Assembly: GCA_965369945.1 (NCBI GenBank)
Contig: CBDUST010000005.1
Span: 1-39,036 of the forward strand
Direction of reading: 5' to 3'
DNA length: 39,036 nucleotides
Source of the DNA: JADFNO01 sp965369945
Lineage (GTDB): Bacteria; Planctomycetota; Phycisphaerae; Phycisphaerales; SM1A02
This document shows positions 8,549 to 16,765 of this stretch, one piece after another. Positions within the stretch are counted from its first letter, which is position 1. The number at the start of each line of letters is the position of its first letter. The position numbers were made by a program, and so were the translations under genes. The notes under the pieces were generated by a model. The model saw nothing but the letters and a program-made list of their open reading frames with translations. It had not been told where the DNA came from and did not search any database.

Positions 8549-9019
8549 ATGGCTCGACCGCTTATAGACATTTCGTTGTTGGGTGCTAAGGAGCTGGAAC
8601 GCAAGCTGGTACGCCTGGCCGGCAAGGATCAGAAGGCGGTTGTCCGCGGCGCTTTGGGTAAGTCGCAGACGAGGATCAAAAAGGCGGTCGTGGCGGCTGC
8701 GCCCGTTAGGACCGACAACCTGCCGGGCGGGCAGTCACCGGCGCCCGGAACGCTCAAGCGGGCGCTTAAGGCTACGAAGATTGACCGGGAAACAACGAGG
8801 ATCAGCGTCGCGGTCAATTGGCCTATGCCGATTCGATCGCTAGTCGGGGTCGCTCCGGGTGACAAGTATTACTGGCCAGCCCACGTCGAGTATGGGCATG
8901 GGAACGTGCCGCCGAATCCGTACATCCGTGGCACGGTCAACGCGATGGAGGCTGCCGAATTCCGAAAGATCGGGTCCGACATCGGCCGTGGCATCGAAAA
9001 GAAGGCGGCTAAGAAGTGA
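8549..9019 (+). CDS. Tail completion protein, HK97 gp10-like
   Basis: The 156-residue protein begins LLGAKELERKLVRLAGKDQKAVVRGAL, contains APVRTDNLPGG and ends with a helix after HVEYGHGNVPPNPYIRGTV. These are signature features of the HK97 gp10 family (TIGR01725) at the head-tail junction. I chose ATG 8549 rather than an in-frame codon at 8465, since that would run through the hairpin and overlap the upstream gene. Confidence 0.9.
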   Translation: MARPLIDISLLGAKELERKLVRLAGKDQKAVVRGALGKSQTRIKKAVVAAAPVRTDNLPGGQSPAPGTLKRALKATKIDRETTRISVAVNWPMPIRSLVGVAPGDKYYWPAHVEYGHGNVPPNPYIRGTVNAMEAAEFRKIGSDIGRGIEKKAAKK

Positions 9020-9432
9020 CCCTTAAAGGCGCCATATACGAGGAGCTGACTGGTGACGCGGGTGTCTCGGCGATCGTGGGGACCAAGGTTTTCATGGGCG
9101 CGGCCGAGCAAGACCCAGCGCGTCCATACGTTGTGTTCTCGCAGATCAGCAGTGTACACGAGAATCATTTGACCGCGGCTGCGCCACTGGCCCGCACGGT
9201 AATACAGGTGGACTGTTACGAAACAAAGCCGGGGCTAGTCGATACCCTGGCGGCCGCCGTGATTGCGGCTCTTCGCCGATTCAATGGCACGATGGGCACC
9301 GGCGCGGCGACGGCCACGGTTCGCGACGTCTACATCGACGACGACAGGGACACGTACGATCCGCCCAAGGTTGATGAAGAACTGGGCACGTTCGGCAGGC
9401 AGATTGATTTCGGTATTTGGCACACGGAATAG
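9016..9432 (+). CDS. Tail terminator-like protein (DUF3168)
   Basis: The 138-residue product starts at GTG 9016, which overlaps the previous stop as GTGA. It has the DUF3168 pattern: an N-terminal helix, GTKVFMGAAEQDPARPYVVFSQI, a TVIQVDCY strand and a VDTLAAAVIAALRRFNG helix. This family caps the tail tube at the neck. It directly precedes the tube genes. Confidence 0.87.
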   Translation: MTLKGAIYEELTGDAGVSAIVGTKVFMGAAEQDPARPYVVFSQISSVHENHLTAAAPLARTVIQVDCYETKPGLVDTLAAAVIAALRRFNGTMGTGAATATVRDVYIDDDRDTYDPPKVDEELGTFGRQIDFGIWHTE

Positions 9433-9444
9433 GAAGGTGACGCA

Positions 9445-9900
9445 ATGGCTGGATCGAATACTGCGGATGTCGGGACCGGTGCGTTGCTCACGCTGGGAGC
9501 CGGGGCTGGTGCCGCGTGGGCTGCGATCGAAATTCTCGACATGTCATTCTCCGGCGCAGCGCGGGAAAACGCTGAGTCAACGCACTTGGCAACGGGCACG
9601 AATAATAACAGCGCGGGCTTTGGTTCGCGCACCTATATTGCGGGTCGCCTGAGTGACCCCGGCGAACTGACTGTCGAATGCAACCACAACCCCGATCTAT
9701 TCCCTCCACTAGATGTGGCGTCGCACACAATTGTAGTGACGACAATCGACGGGGACGGAACGTCCGGCGCGACCTGGTCAACTAATGGATTTATGACCTC
9801 GTACGATGTTAGCGGAATCGGGATCGACACGAAGATGACGGCTACCGCCGTCTTCAAGCTCAGCGGGGCGATCATCATAGTTCCTGGTGACGCCGCATAG
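9445..9900 (+). CDS. Tail tube protein, copy 1
   Basis: The 151-residue protein is a beta-rich tail tube subunit: an ADVGTGALLTLG opening, an ESTHLATGTNNNSAGF loop, a SDPGELTVECNHNPD strand pair and a DVSGIGIDTKMTATAVFKLSG end. This is the general pattern of lambda gpV-like and TIGR02126-type tube proteins. A paralogue follows after 10 bases. The start has AGGAAGG upstream. Confidence 0.85.
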   Translation: MAGSNTADVGTGALLTLGAGAGAAWAAIEILDMSFSGAARENAESTHLATGTNNNSAGFGSRTYIAGRLSDPGELTVECNHNPDLFPPLDVASHTIVVTTIDGDGTSGATWSTNGFMTSYDVSGIGIDTKMTATAVFKLSGAIIIVPGDAA

Positions 9901-9910
9901 GAGAATTGAT

Positions 9911-10357
9911 ATGGCTTCAAAAACCGCAGATGTCGGGACTGGTGCAACGCTCACGCTTGGCGCAGGGGCTGGCGCGATTTGGGACGCAATCGAAATCCTC
10001 GATATGTCGTTTTCCGGTGCGTCACGCGAAAGCGTAGAGTCAACGCACTTGGCAACGGGCACGAATAATAACAGCGCGGGCTTTGGTTCGCGCACCTACA
10101 TCGCAGGGCGTCTGAGTGACCCCGGCGAACTGACTGTCGAATGCAACCACAACCCCGATCTGGACCCGCCGCTCGATCAGGCAGTCCAGACGATAGTAGT
10201 AGCGTTTATAGGCGATGACTTTGCTCCTGGCGCATTGTGGTCAACTAATGGATTTATGACCTCATACGACGTGAGCGGTATCGGCGTCGATACAAAGATG
10301 ACGGCAACGGCTGTCTTCAAATTGACTGGAGCTGTGACGATTGCTCCGGACTTATAG
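9911..10357 (+). CDS. Tail tube protein, copy 2 (tandem paralogue)
   Basis: The 148-residue product is clearly homologous to the preceding protein over its full length. The two genes are identical at the DNA level in three blocks (62, 50 and 26 bases) while neighbouring codons differ at many synonymous positions. AGGAG just upstream supports ATG 9911 rather than an in-frame ATG at 9887. Two different tube subunits, or a tube plus a decorated or specialised variant, may be used in one tail. Confidence 0.85.
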   Translation: MASKTADVGTGATLTLGAGAGAIWDAIEILDMSFSGASRESVESTHLATGTNNNSAGFGSRTYIAGRLSDPGELTVECNHNPDLDPPLDQAVQTIVVAFIGDDFAPGALWSTNGFMTSYDVSGIGVDTKMTATAVFKLTGAVTIAPDL

Positions 10358-10366
10358 GAGATTCAA

Positions 10367-10756
10367 ATGGGCCTGACGATTGAGCAGATGGAAGACGCAC
10401 CGCTGGAAACGAAGGTAGTCGAAACGCCGGAGTGGGGCGGCAATGTGCGTATCCGGACGTTACGCGCTACCGAATTGCCGCAGTTCCAAGACCTTATCGA
10501 TTTGATCAACCCGGCGTCGGAAGACAAGTCGGAAGACGACGGGGGATTCGACCAGGCTCAAATAGTGGCTATGGCTAACGCTATCGTGTTCTGCATGTGC
10601 GACGATGACGGGGCACGGATCGGCGACGATCACCGTGCCGCCTTCGCGCTGGCGATGATCGACAAGCCGTTGGCTCCAATGCAGCGAACGCTTGAAGCCG
10701 TAATGTCTTTTAATCGGTTGCCTTCCGGAGCTGTCGAGGACGCGGCAAAAAACTAA
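10367..10756 (+). CDS. Tail assembly chaperone, gpG-like
   Basis: The 129-residue acidic protein would bind the tape measure during tail assembly. It opens LTIEQMEDAPLETKVVETPEWGG and has a DKPLAPMQRTLEAVMSFN helix near the end, typical of chaperones before the tape measure gene. It ends in GCA AAA AAC TAA; the last sense codons form a slippery site that leads into the next reading frame. Confidence 0.85.
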   Translation: MGLTIEQMEDAPLETKVVETPEWGGNVRIRTLRATELPQFQDLIDLINPASEDKSEDDGGFDQAQIVAMANAIVFCMCDDDGARIGDDHRAAFALAMIDKPLAPMQRTLEAVMSFNRLPSGAVEDAAKN

Positions 10757-11106
10757 CTAGCGACCCCGAGCGGCAGTGGTGGTTCAAGCTCGCAGCGCTT
10801 TGGGGTTGCCCGGTAAGTGAAGCGCAGCACCGATGCACCTACCGAGAGTTTATCGAATGGGTTGCGTACGATCGAATCAGCCCGTGGGGGCCAGAGCGTG
10901 GCGACCTGCAAGCGGCGTTGATGCCATTCACGTTTGCTGGCGCATTCGCTGGTAAGGGCAAGGAACCCAAGTTGACCGACTTCATGTGGCCCTTCGGCAA
11001 GAATCAGAAACCGGACGTTGGCCAGAAGGTGTGGGCGGCAATGGAGAGCGCACGAATGTACCAGAACAGATTACACGGCGAGCCCGGAAAGAAGCCCAAT
11101 GGCTAA
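10367..11106 (+). CDS. Tail assembly chaperone frameshift product, gpGT-like
   Basis: Joining 10367-10753 to 10753-11106 by a -1 slip gives a 246-residue fusion. The extension contains QWWFKLAALWGCPVSEAQ, a YREFIEWVAY helix and a KLTDFMWPF segment. This matches the gpT-type (DUF4035-like) domain, with its usual W-x-x-x-A opening and LxDFMP-like motif, that recruits tube subunits to the chaperone-coated tape measure. The first in-frame start codon in the extension is at 10918, so it has no independent start covering the domain. The extension overlaps the tape measure start by 8 bases. Confidence 0.87.
10747..10753 (+). promoter_or_regulatory. -1 ribosomal frameshift site A AAA AAC
   Basis: The heptamer A AAA AAC lies exactly in phase for a -1 slip (zero-frame codons AAA AAC) and is followed at once by the zero-frame stop TAA. 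After slipping, the ribosome reads 117 further codons to 11106. The same arrangement makes gpG and gpGT in lambda and most siphoviruses. Confidence 0.88.
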
Positions 11107-12460
11107 GTCGGTCGCCAGGCTATCGGTTTCGCTCCGCGCTAACACCAAGCAGTTCTCGCGGGGGATGAAGCGCGCGCTAAAGACGCTGAAAAGGTTTAGT
11201 ACCGGTATCGCAAGGATCAGCAAGCGCATTGCAAAGTTCGCCATCGTATTGGGCACGGCAGGAACTGCGGGCATCGCGCTCTTGACCAAGCGAGCCCTGG
11301 ATTCCGTAGACACCCTGGCCAAGACGGCTCAAAAGCTGGGCGTCAACATCGGGCAGCTACAGGCGTACCGCGAGGCAGCCAAACAGGCGGGGATAGCACA
11401 GCAGAGCTTTGACACAGGTATCCAGCGGCTCTTGCGTCGGTTCGGGGAATTCGAGGTAGGTAGCGGAGAAGCCAAAGCGGCGCTGACCGAACTGGGGATC
11501 GAAGCTAAGTCGTTTGCCGATCTTGATCTCGACGGGAAAATCAAAGCACTCGCCAAGTCGTTCGGCAAGATCACGTCACCGACCCAGAAACTACGACTCG
11601 CGTTCAAGTTGTTCGATACCGAGGGCGTGGCGCTGGTCAATCTGTTGTCTCATGGTGTAGAAGGGCTGGACAATCTCATGGCCCGCATCAAGCAATTGGG
11701 CGGGACGATCACGAGGGAAGCCGCCGCAAAGATCGAGGCCGCCAAGAATAGCATGTCTGAGCTGGGATTTGCCTTTAGGCGCGTGTCAGAGAACTTCGCT
11801 ACTGCGTTGTCGCCGATCATAGGCGAGATGGCATCTTCTCTGGCTACGCTCATCGGATCGCTGGGATTAACGGAGGAGGCTTTCAGGAATTTCTTTAGGT
11901 CCGTTGCCAGGGGCGTAGATGCTGGCGCCGGGAGCTTCCGGTTACTTGCGGCGGAGTTTGGGGTCATGTTCGCAGACATGAACTTAGCCATTGCGGAATC
12001 GAACCAAAGCGGGTTTGGCAAGTTCATGCGGCAACAGACGCCCTTCGGCTTTTTCTCGCCTGACGCATCTGGCATCTTCGCTGAAAATCGCCTGGAGGCC
12101 GCTCGTAAGCAGATGTCGAAAATGCTGAAGAAAGTCAACGAGCTAACCATGGAACTTGAAAAGGATCGCAATACGGGGTTTTTCTCTAAGCGGTTGGAAG
12201 AACTCTTTGAGGCGTCAGACAGGGCGGCGAGGAACTTGAAGGCCAACCTGGCCGGCGGCTTCGGCGGATCGGGAGCTGCTCGTCAACAGCAGTTCCTTGA
12301 AGTGAAAAACAAGGCGGCGTTTGCTATAGGGACTTCCAAGTCGAAGCCATTGTTCGTCAGAAACCAAACGCTCGAAACCATGATGCAAGCGCTCGTGAAT
12401 TGGATCGGGATGCCGCCTAGCCTCAGTGGCGGAACCGGCGGAGCCTTCATAGGACCATAG
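11099..12460 (+). CDS. Tail tape measure protein
   Basis: The 453-residue protein sets tail length and helps DNA delivery. It begins SVARLSVSLRANTKQFSRGMKRALKTL, the usual tape-measure opening, has a hydrophobic segment at about residues 42-60 (FAIVLGTAGTAGIALL), then long amphipathic helices rich in Ala, Lys and Glu. At about 0.15 nm per helical residue this predicts a tail near 65-70 nm, short for a siphovirus. ATG 11099 overlaps the end of the chaperone extension; the in-frame codon at 11018 lies within that gene and is rejected. Confidence 0.9.
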   Translation: MAKSVARLSVSLRANTKQFSRGMKRALKTLKRFSTGIARISKRIAKFAIVLGTAGTAGIALLTKRALDSVDTLAKTAQKLGVNIGQLQAYREAAKQAGIAQQSFDTGIQRLLRRFGEFEVGSGEAKAALTELGIEAKSFADLDLDGKIKALAKSFGKITSPTQKLRLAFKLFDTEGVALVNLLSHGVEGLDNLMARIKQLGGTITREAAAKIEAAKNSMSELGFAFRRVSENFATALSPIIGEMASSLATLIGSLGLTEEAFRNFFRSVARGVDAGAGSFRLLAAEFGVMFADMNLAIAESNQSGFGKFMRQQTPFGFFSPDASGIFAENRLEAARKQMSKMLKKVNELTMELEKDRNTGFFSKRLEELFEASDRAARNLKANLAGGFGGSGAARQQQFLEVKNKAAFAIGTSKSKPLFVRNQTLETMMQALVNWIGMPPSLSGGTGGAFIGP

Positions 12461-12461
12461 C

Positions 12462-13301
12462 GTGCCAACTGTACAGGAAGACACTTTCAGCAGCGCAAGC
12501 TACACGATCAACAGCAGCGGCATATCTGCGATTAGGTCATGGCGTGTTGTGTTCTCGCCAGCAGAGTTGGCATCTTCCCCGCCGGCTGGCAGGTTAAAGG
12601 TTGCGTTGGAGCTTGTCGGGGAAGTTCGCGGCAAGGAACATCCGTACGAATCGCTGTTGCCGGCGGCGGACGGCTCTGCTGTGTTCGAGCAGAACGATCC
12701 CGGCATCGTAGTAGTCACCTGGCGGTATCAGGTCGAGGGCGGCTCATCGCCAGGGGTCATTGGCGGCGAGCGTGTCGAGATCGGTAGCACCGTGCAGTCG
12801 ATCCAGACGCATCGGGATTTCCAGGGCAATGTGATTACGGTTAGCTACATCCCTGTAGCGACCGACGCGAACCCCGAGCCCGCCTTTGATATCCAGGGTG
12901 GAACTGTAACAGTCCAGAAGGCGTTGACGACGCTAACGATATCCAGGCGCGAAACCCCTACTTTCAACAGCATCCCGATACTGTCCAAGTCGCGGACCTT
13001 CAAAAGTACCATTAACTCGGTGACGTTCCAGGGTGGAGGACCGCGAACGTGGATTTGTGCCCACCTGGACGCCAACACCACGGACGGCGGTGCGACGTTC
13101 GATGTTCAATACGGATTTATCCACAACCCGGAAACGTGGGACGCGCTCGTGGTGTACCGTGGCGCTGACGGCAAGGTTCCAGGGGATGTTGACGACGGGC
13201 GGCATAATACTGTGGCTAATCCTAGCGGGGCGTCAAGGCTGGTCCAGGTATACCAAGATTTGCCGTTCGCAGTGCTTGGCCTGGTGGGGATACCTCAATG
13301 A
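12462..13301 (+). CDS. Tail protein of unknown family (distal tail region)
   Basis: The 279-residue product starts at GTG 12462 behind AGGA. It is beta-rich, with strands around RSWRVVFSPAEL, GIVVVTWRYQVEGG and ITVSYIPV. Its place directly after the tape measure suggests a distal-tail or hub component. I do not recognise the family, and no enzymatic motif is seen. Confidence 0.65.
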   Translation: MPTVQEDTFSSASYTINSSGISAIRSWRVVFSPAELASSPPAGRLKVALELVGEVRGKEHPYESLLPAADGSAVFEQNDPGIVVVTWRYQVEGGSSPGVIGGERVEIGSTVQSIQTHRDFQGNVITVSYIPVATDANPEPAFDIQGGTVTVQKALTTLTISRRETPTFNSIPILSKSRTFKSTINSVTFQGGGPRTWICAHLDANTTDGGATFDVQYGFIHNPETWDALVVYRGADGKVPGDVDDGRHNTVANPSGASRLVQVYQDLPFAVLGLVGIPQ

Positions 13302-13852
13302 AAGACAGGAGCCTCGCTGACAATTTCCCGCTGGCACAGCCGAAGATTTTCGCGGACGGCGAGCCGCTATCCGCCGAAAAGCTGAATGATAGCATTCGTG
13401 CGTCACGCAGGCACAGCACGGGTATTACGCCGCCTCAGCAGTTGGTTCCGATCGCGGCGGGCGTAGAATCAGTCCCGGCCAGCTTTACCACCCGATGCCA
13501 AGTCCAAGCTGTGTCAGGCGATTATATAGTCTGCCGGGTATTCAAGTCCGACGGCACGTTGGGTGACATCGTTCGCGTGGCCAAGCCGTGGACGTTGCGG
13601 GCGTTGGCCACGCGGGATATCTACACCTTCACCGACTACCCGGTCAACGGCCAAGAGCGCACCGCCACAAGCTTCACGGCGTCCGAGGTTCAGGTAGTTC
13701 TCCCAAAGTATCGCGCAGACGACATCATCTTTGCAGAAACTGGGATCGTAGGAGGCACGGGCGCATCATTCAGAAACACAGATGGCGAACTAGTCGCCAT
13801 TGAATGGCAGGACAAAAACATTGACGCGCGGGCTTGGAGCCGGAAAAACTAA
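13298..13852 (+). CDS. Tail protein of unknown family
   Basis: The 184-residue protein overlaps the preceding gene by ATGA. It opens NFPLAQPKIFADGEPLSAEKLND, a phrase seen in phage tail proteins that list components to be attached, then has a run of beta strands (SGDYIVCRVFKSDG, EVQVVLPKYRADDI). It is probably a baseplate or fibre-attachment subunit, from position only. Confidence 0.6.
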   Translation: MKDRSLADNFPLAQPKIFADGEPLSAEKLNDSIRASRRHSTGITPPQQLVPIAAGVESVPASFTTRCQVQAVSGDYIVCRVFKSDGTLGDIVRVAKPWTLRALATRDIYTFTDYPVNGQERTATSFTASEVQVVLPKYRADDIIFAETGIVGGTGASFRNTDGELVAIEWQDKNIDARAWSRKN

Positions 13853-14517
13853 TGTCCACGTTGATGGATAGTTTCGACGCCTCGCCCAACGATATGGATT
13901 CATTTCATCGTGCAGTTTTGCCCATATTCCCTGGAGAAGACCCCGGCGTGTTCCATAGTGTGCATGAATCTGCGCGCGGCACACGTCGTTCCATTTTGTT
14001 TATGGTGCTTATAGATGAGGCGGAAGGTTCCTATGTGGACGAAGCACACCAACCGACAGCGAACTGGTCCATCGACCGAACGGCTTGGGAAAATTTGCTC
14101 GCCGAGGACGAAACGCACGAGAGGAATGTTTTATGGTGCCTCACCTTTCATGTCCTGCACATACGCCCCGAAGTCCTGCCGATTATTTGGAGTCAAAACG
14201 CATTCCCCCCGCAAACGTCATATTACGCTGGCCCGGATGATGGTGAGCCGACGCAACTGGATTTACAGTTAGCACAGTTTGCGTCCGCAAGGGCGGAGAT
14301 GGCGATCGACTGGCCTGACGTAATCCAATTACTCGTCGATGAATCCGGCAGCATGACCATAGACGATGTAGAACCGGGCGTGTTCGATTACCGAAATCTT
14401 ATCAACAACACCGACAGCCTTAACACGATTGTCGCAATAAACGCATTTTCGGACGAACGATGGTTGCGAGCGACAAGAATCCGGTTCAACGAAATCAAGG
14501 ATAAGGATATTTTTTGA
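13852..14517 (+). CDS. Tail-module protein with vWFA-like MIDAS motif
   Basis: The 221-residue protein starts on the TAATG overlap. Near residues 165-171 it has VDESGSM, fitting the D-x-S-x-S metal site of von Willebrand A domains, preceded by the strand VIQLL and followed by an Asn-rich stretch and the strand LNTIVAINAFSD. Only about 55 residues follow the motif, too few for a full vWFA domain, so this is a short or remote version. Conserved Trp and His residues in the first half are not diagnostic. It is likely virion-associated. Confidence 0.55.
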   Translation: MSTLMDSFDASPNDMDSFHRAVLPIFPGEDPGVFHSVHESARGTRRSILFMVLIDEAEGSYVDEAHQPTANWSIDRTAWENLLAEDETHERNVLWCLTFHVLHIRPEVLPIIWSQNAFPPQTSYYAGPDDGEPTQLDLQLAQFASARAEMAIDWPDVIQLLVDESGSMTIDDVEPGVFDYRNLINNTDSLNTIVAINAFSDERWLRATRIRFNEIKDKDIF

Positions 14518-14529
14518 GGAAACCTAACG

Positions 14530-15819
14530 ATGGCAGACCAAGTATATTTCCAAGGCGGGGCACCGGCGGTTGCGCAGGTCGGCACCTTTGTCGTCACAGC
14601 GGTTTCCGGCACGCCGTCCGATACGACGTATACGATCACAATCGGCAGTCAGACGATTAGTGTCCCGGGTGATACCGATGTTGCCACCACGGCGGCGAAT
14701 CTGGCCGCAGCGCTTGAGGCCAGCACGCATCCCTATTTCGTGGCTGTTGCCTGGGTTGCAGTGACCGACACAGTCACGGCCACGGCAGGGACGGCGGGCG
14801 TACCATTCATCGCCGTGTCGTCAGCTGTTGGCGGGACCGGCACGATCGCGGCGTATTCCGCTACCATCGTTAGTTCGGGGCCGAACGACCTATCGACGTT
14901 GGCAAACTACTCAACCGGCCTATTGCCGGCGGCCAATGAAGTCTTGCACTTCAAAGACCTGTCAGTGAGTGCTTGCTGGGGGTTGGATGCGTTTGATGGA
15001 ACGGCGTTAGACGGCCTTATGATCTGGGACACGTATACCGGTAAGATCGGCCTACCTTGGAACACGTTCGCTACGTCAGCGGACGGGGCAACGGCCGACA
15101 CGACTGCGCCTGAGTACCGGGAGGTATACCTAAAGTGTGATGTAACCCAGGCAGATGGTGCGATAGAAATCGGTAAGATCGTTGGGCCGGGGCTGGGGGC
15201 TGGCTCTGGCCGGTTGATGATCGACGCGACCGCAACCGTCGCGGACATCGTGGTGTATAGCACTGCGTCTTCAAGCGCAGAGGCCGGGCGCCCGGCAGTG
15301 CGGTTAATTTCTAACCATGCATCGAGCGATCTTTATATCAAGTCAGCGCCCGGCGGAGTGGGCGTAGCTGCCGAAGTTCCGGGCGAGGGTGCGACCATTG
15401 GCCTTCTAAGTCTTGCCGGATCGTCGTCTCGCCTGATCGTCGGTTCTAACGCCATTGTCGCCACATACGAGCAGCTAGACGGCAGCGCTCGCATGACCGG
15501 GCTACAAGAAACGTCCGAGGTTTTGACGACATGCACGGTCGCTGGCGGCACCTTCAGCACCGAAGGGTTGATGGGCATCACGACGTTCAACAACAACGGC
15601 GGAACCGCCACCCTGGACCACAGTCCGCGCAGCGGTGTGGCGATTACGACAGCGAATCTTAACCATGGAACAACTATCGCAACCGCCACGAATCAGCCGC
15701 GCACATGGACCACGACCAACCTCGACCCGGACAAGGCCACGCTTGAGTACGATCCGGCTAACCTGAACTTGACGAACACAAACTTCGCTAAGTCGAGCGT
15801 GATACTGAAAAACCTGTAA
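14530..15819 (+). CDS. Tail fibre-like beta-solenoid protein
   Basis: The 429-residue product starts 12 bases after the preceding stop behind GAGGAAA. Residues 1-115 form an Ala/Thr-rich repeat domain with a TYTITIGSQTISVPGDTD strand and a TTAANLAAALEAS helix, a module frequent in phage surface proteins. The rest is a series of short strands and glycine turns with no cysteine-rich motif, consistent with a beta-helix fibre. It ends the rightward tail operon and is convergent with the next gene, 10 bases apart. Confidence 0.7.
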   Translation: MADQVYFQGGAPAVAQVGTFVVTAVSGTPSDTTYTITIGSQTISVPGDTDVATTAANLAAALEASTHPYFVAVAWVAVTDTVTATAGTAGVPFIAVSSAVGGTGTIAAYSATIVSSGPNDLSTLANYSTGLLPAANEVLHFKDLSVSACWGLDAFDGTALDGLMIWDTYTGKIGLPWNTFATSADGATADTTAPEYREVYLKCDVTQADGAIEIGKIVGPGLGAGSGRLMIDATATVADIVVYSTASSSAEAGRPAVRLISNHASSDLYIKSAPGGVGVAAEVPGEGATIGLLSLAGSSSRLIVGSNAIVATYEQLDGSARMTGLQETSEVLTTCTVAGGTFSTEGLMGITTFNNNGGTATLDHSPRSGVAITTANLNHGTTIATATNQPRTWTTTNLDPDKATLEYDPANLNLTNTNFAKSSVILKNL

Positions 15820-15829
15820 CCGCTAGCGA

Positions 15830-16369
15830 CTAGATGTTGTCCAGCGACGACGTTCCCCATGTACGACCGTAATCTAAGATCAGATCGCTGTTATCAACCG
15901 TTCCATCCGTGGTAATGGCCAGCCTCATGTACGAACCCCCGACAGCCGAGAGGGGCGTACACCCGTGAATATCCCCATCAAAGGTGATACTGAAAGGCAC
16001 CATTTTGAAGGTTCCGGAGACCAACTGGAGTACGTGGTACTTGTTGAAGTTTCCTACGTCGTCGGCAAACTCGATTTCAATCTTCACGCTCGTAAGGTCG
16101 CCTAACGTGAAATCAACATTCAGGAGAATACTCCGAAACAATTGAGTGTCTATCCAATCCGTTCGGATCGTGCCGCTAGGGAGTTCCCCAGTCTCACGCA
16201 AGCTCTCCCATTTCAACTCCCCGGTCCCTGCTGTAACGGTGGGCGTCACCGCAGCGGATTTCCGCATATCAATGGGAACCGCCAAGGCCGCGCCAACCGC
16301 GACAAGACAAACCAGCACCATTGCCCCGACACAACGCCACTGCATCAACTTCTTCGTAATCGTCAACAT
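15830..16369 (-). CDS. Exported beta-rich protein of unknown function
   Basis: Reading leftward, the 179-residue product begins at ATG 16369, with GGAGG eight bases upstream. Residues 1-31 form a signal peptide: basic start, hydrophobic GAMVLVCLVAVGAA, then ALAVP. The mature part is beta-rich (RSILLNVDFTLGDLTSVKIEIEF in pieces, MRLAITTDGTVDNSDLILDYG). A phage gene with a Sec signal beside a methyltransferase suggests an accessory, host-altering protein, for example a surface or exclusion factor, or a carbohydrate-binding protein. A longer frame starting at 16531 has no start signal and is less likely. Confidence 0.65.
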   Translation of the reverse strand: MLTITKKLMQWRCVGAMVLVCLVAVGAALAVPIDMRKSAAVTPTVTAGTGELKWESLRETGELPSGTIRTDWIDTQLFRSILLNVDFTLGDLTSVKIEIEFADDVGNFNKYHVLQLVSGTFKMVPFSITFDGDIHGCTPLSAVGGSYMRLAITTDGTVDNSDLILDYGRTWGTSSLDNI

Positions 16370-16401
16370 GATTCCGACCTCCAAACAGAGCCTCAAAATA
16401 T

Positions 16402-16419
16402 TGTCCCGTCGTTGGGACA
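16402..16419 (-). terminator. Weak terminator-like hairpin before the exported protein gene
   Basis: TGTCCC (16402-16407) and GGGACA (16414-16419) form a 6-bp stem with a 6-base loop. Read leftward it is followed by AATATTTTG, a short T-rich tail. It lies between two leftward genes and could limit readthrough or act as an operator. Confidence 0.3.
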
Positions 16420-16512
16420 TTCCAACTAAAGAAGCGAAATCGAGGCGCGAACCGTTCATTAAATCCCAAACTATTTCGTGGTGGGTCCGATAAGCCCAGT
16501 CGCACCGCAAGG

Positions 16513-16532
16513 TTATCCACAAGGTATCCACC
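16513..16532 (+). repeat. DnaA-box-like direct repeat
   Basis: TTATCCACA (16513-16521) matches the DnaA box consensus TTATNCACA exactly. A second TATCCAC follows 11 bases on, one helical turn away. It lies in the 194-base leftward intergenic gap 16370-16563, which also carries two copies of GTCCGATAA (16485-16493 and 16552-16560). Confidence 0.5.
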
Positions 16533-16563
16533 GGTCATCAACTTTTGGGGTGTCCGATAACCT

Positions 16564-16764
16564 TTAAGACGTCGACAGGTGCTCGACGTCTGGTTCGCAA
16601 GTCAATGTCATGTGGCTGTCCCCGGGTCTAAACTTCCTGACGGAACTGAACATGGTCGCAACTGGAATCTCCTCCGTGAAGGCTTTCATTGACAATACCC
16701 GGTGCTTTGCTACCGTTACGCCTTCTACGACGATATAGACGAAGTTCTTCCGCTCAGTTTCCAT
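16564..16764 (-). CDS. Small protein after the methyltransferase
   Basis: The 66-residue ORF starts at ATG 16764, one base after the methyltransferase stop, with AGGAG inside the end of that gene. It begins with Glu/Arg-rich residues, then a NFVYIVVEGVTVAKHRVL strand pair. I do not recognise it; the spacing says it is co-translated with the methyltransferase. A 9-bp hairpin covers its last codons. Confidence 0.65.
   Translation of the reverse strand: METERKNFVYIVVEGVTVAKHRVLSMKAFTEEIPVATMFSSVRKFRPGDSHMTLTCEPDVEHLSTS
16567..16591 (-). terminator. Inverted repeat at the end of a leftward gene
   Basis: AGACGTCGA (16567-16575) and TCGACGTCT (16583-16591) form a perfect 9-bp stem with a 7-base loop over the last codons and just before the stop at 16564. 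Only a weak T/A-rich tail follows on the leftward strand, so it may be a terminator, an RNA-end protector or a protein-binding site. Confidence 0.4.
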
Positions 16765-16765
16765 T

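Noticed and set aside
16142..16493. Two plus-strand frames opposite the leftward exported protein
   Set aside because: The leftward gene has GGAGG and a signal peptide; the plus frames have neither.
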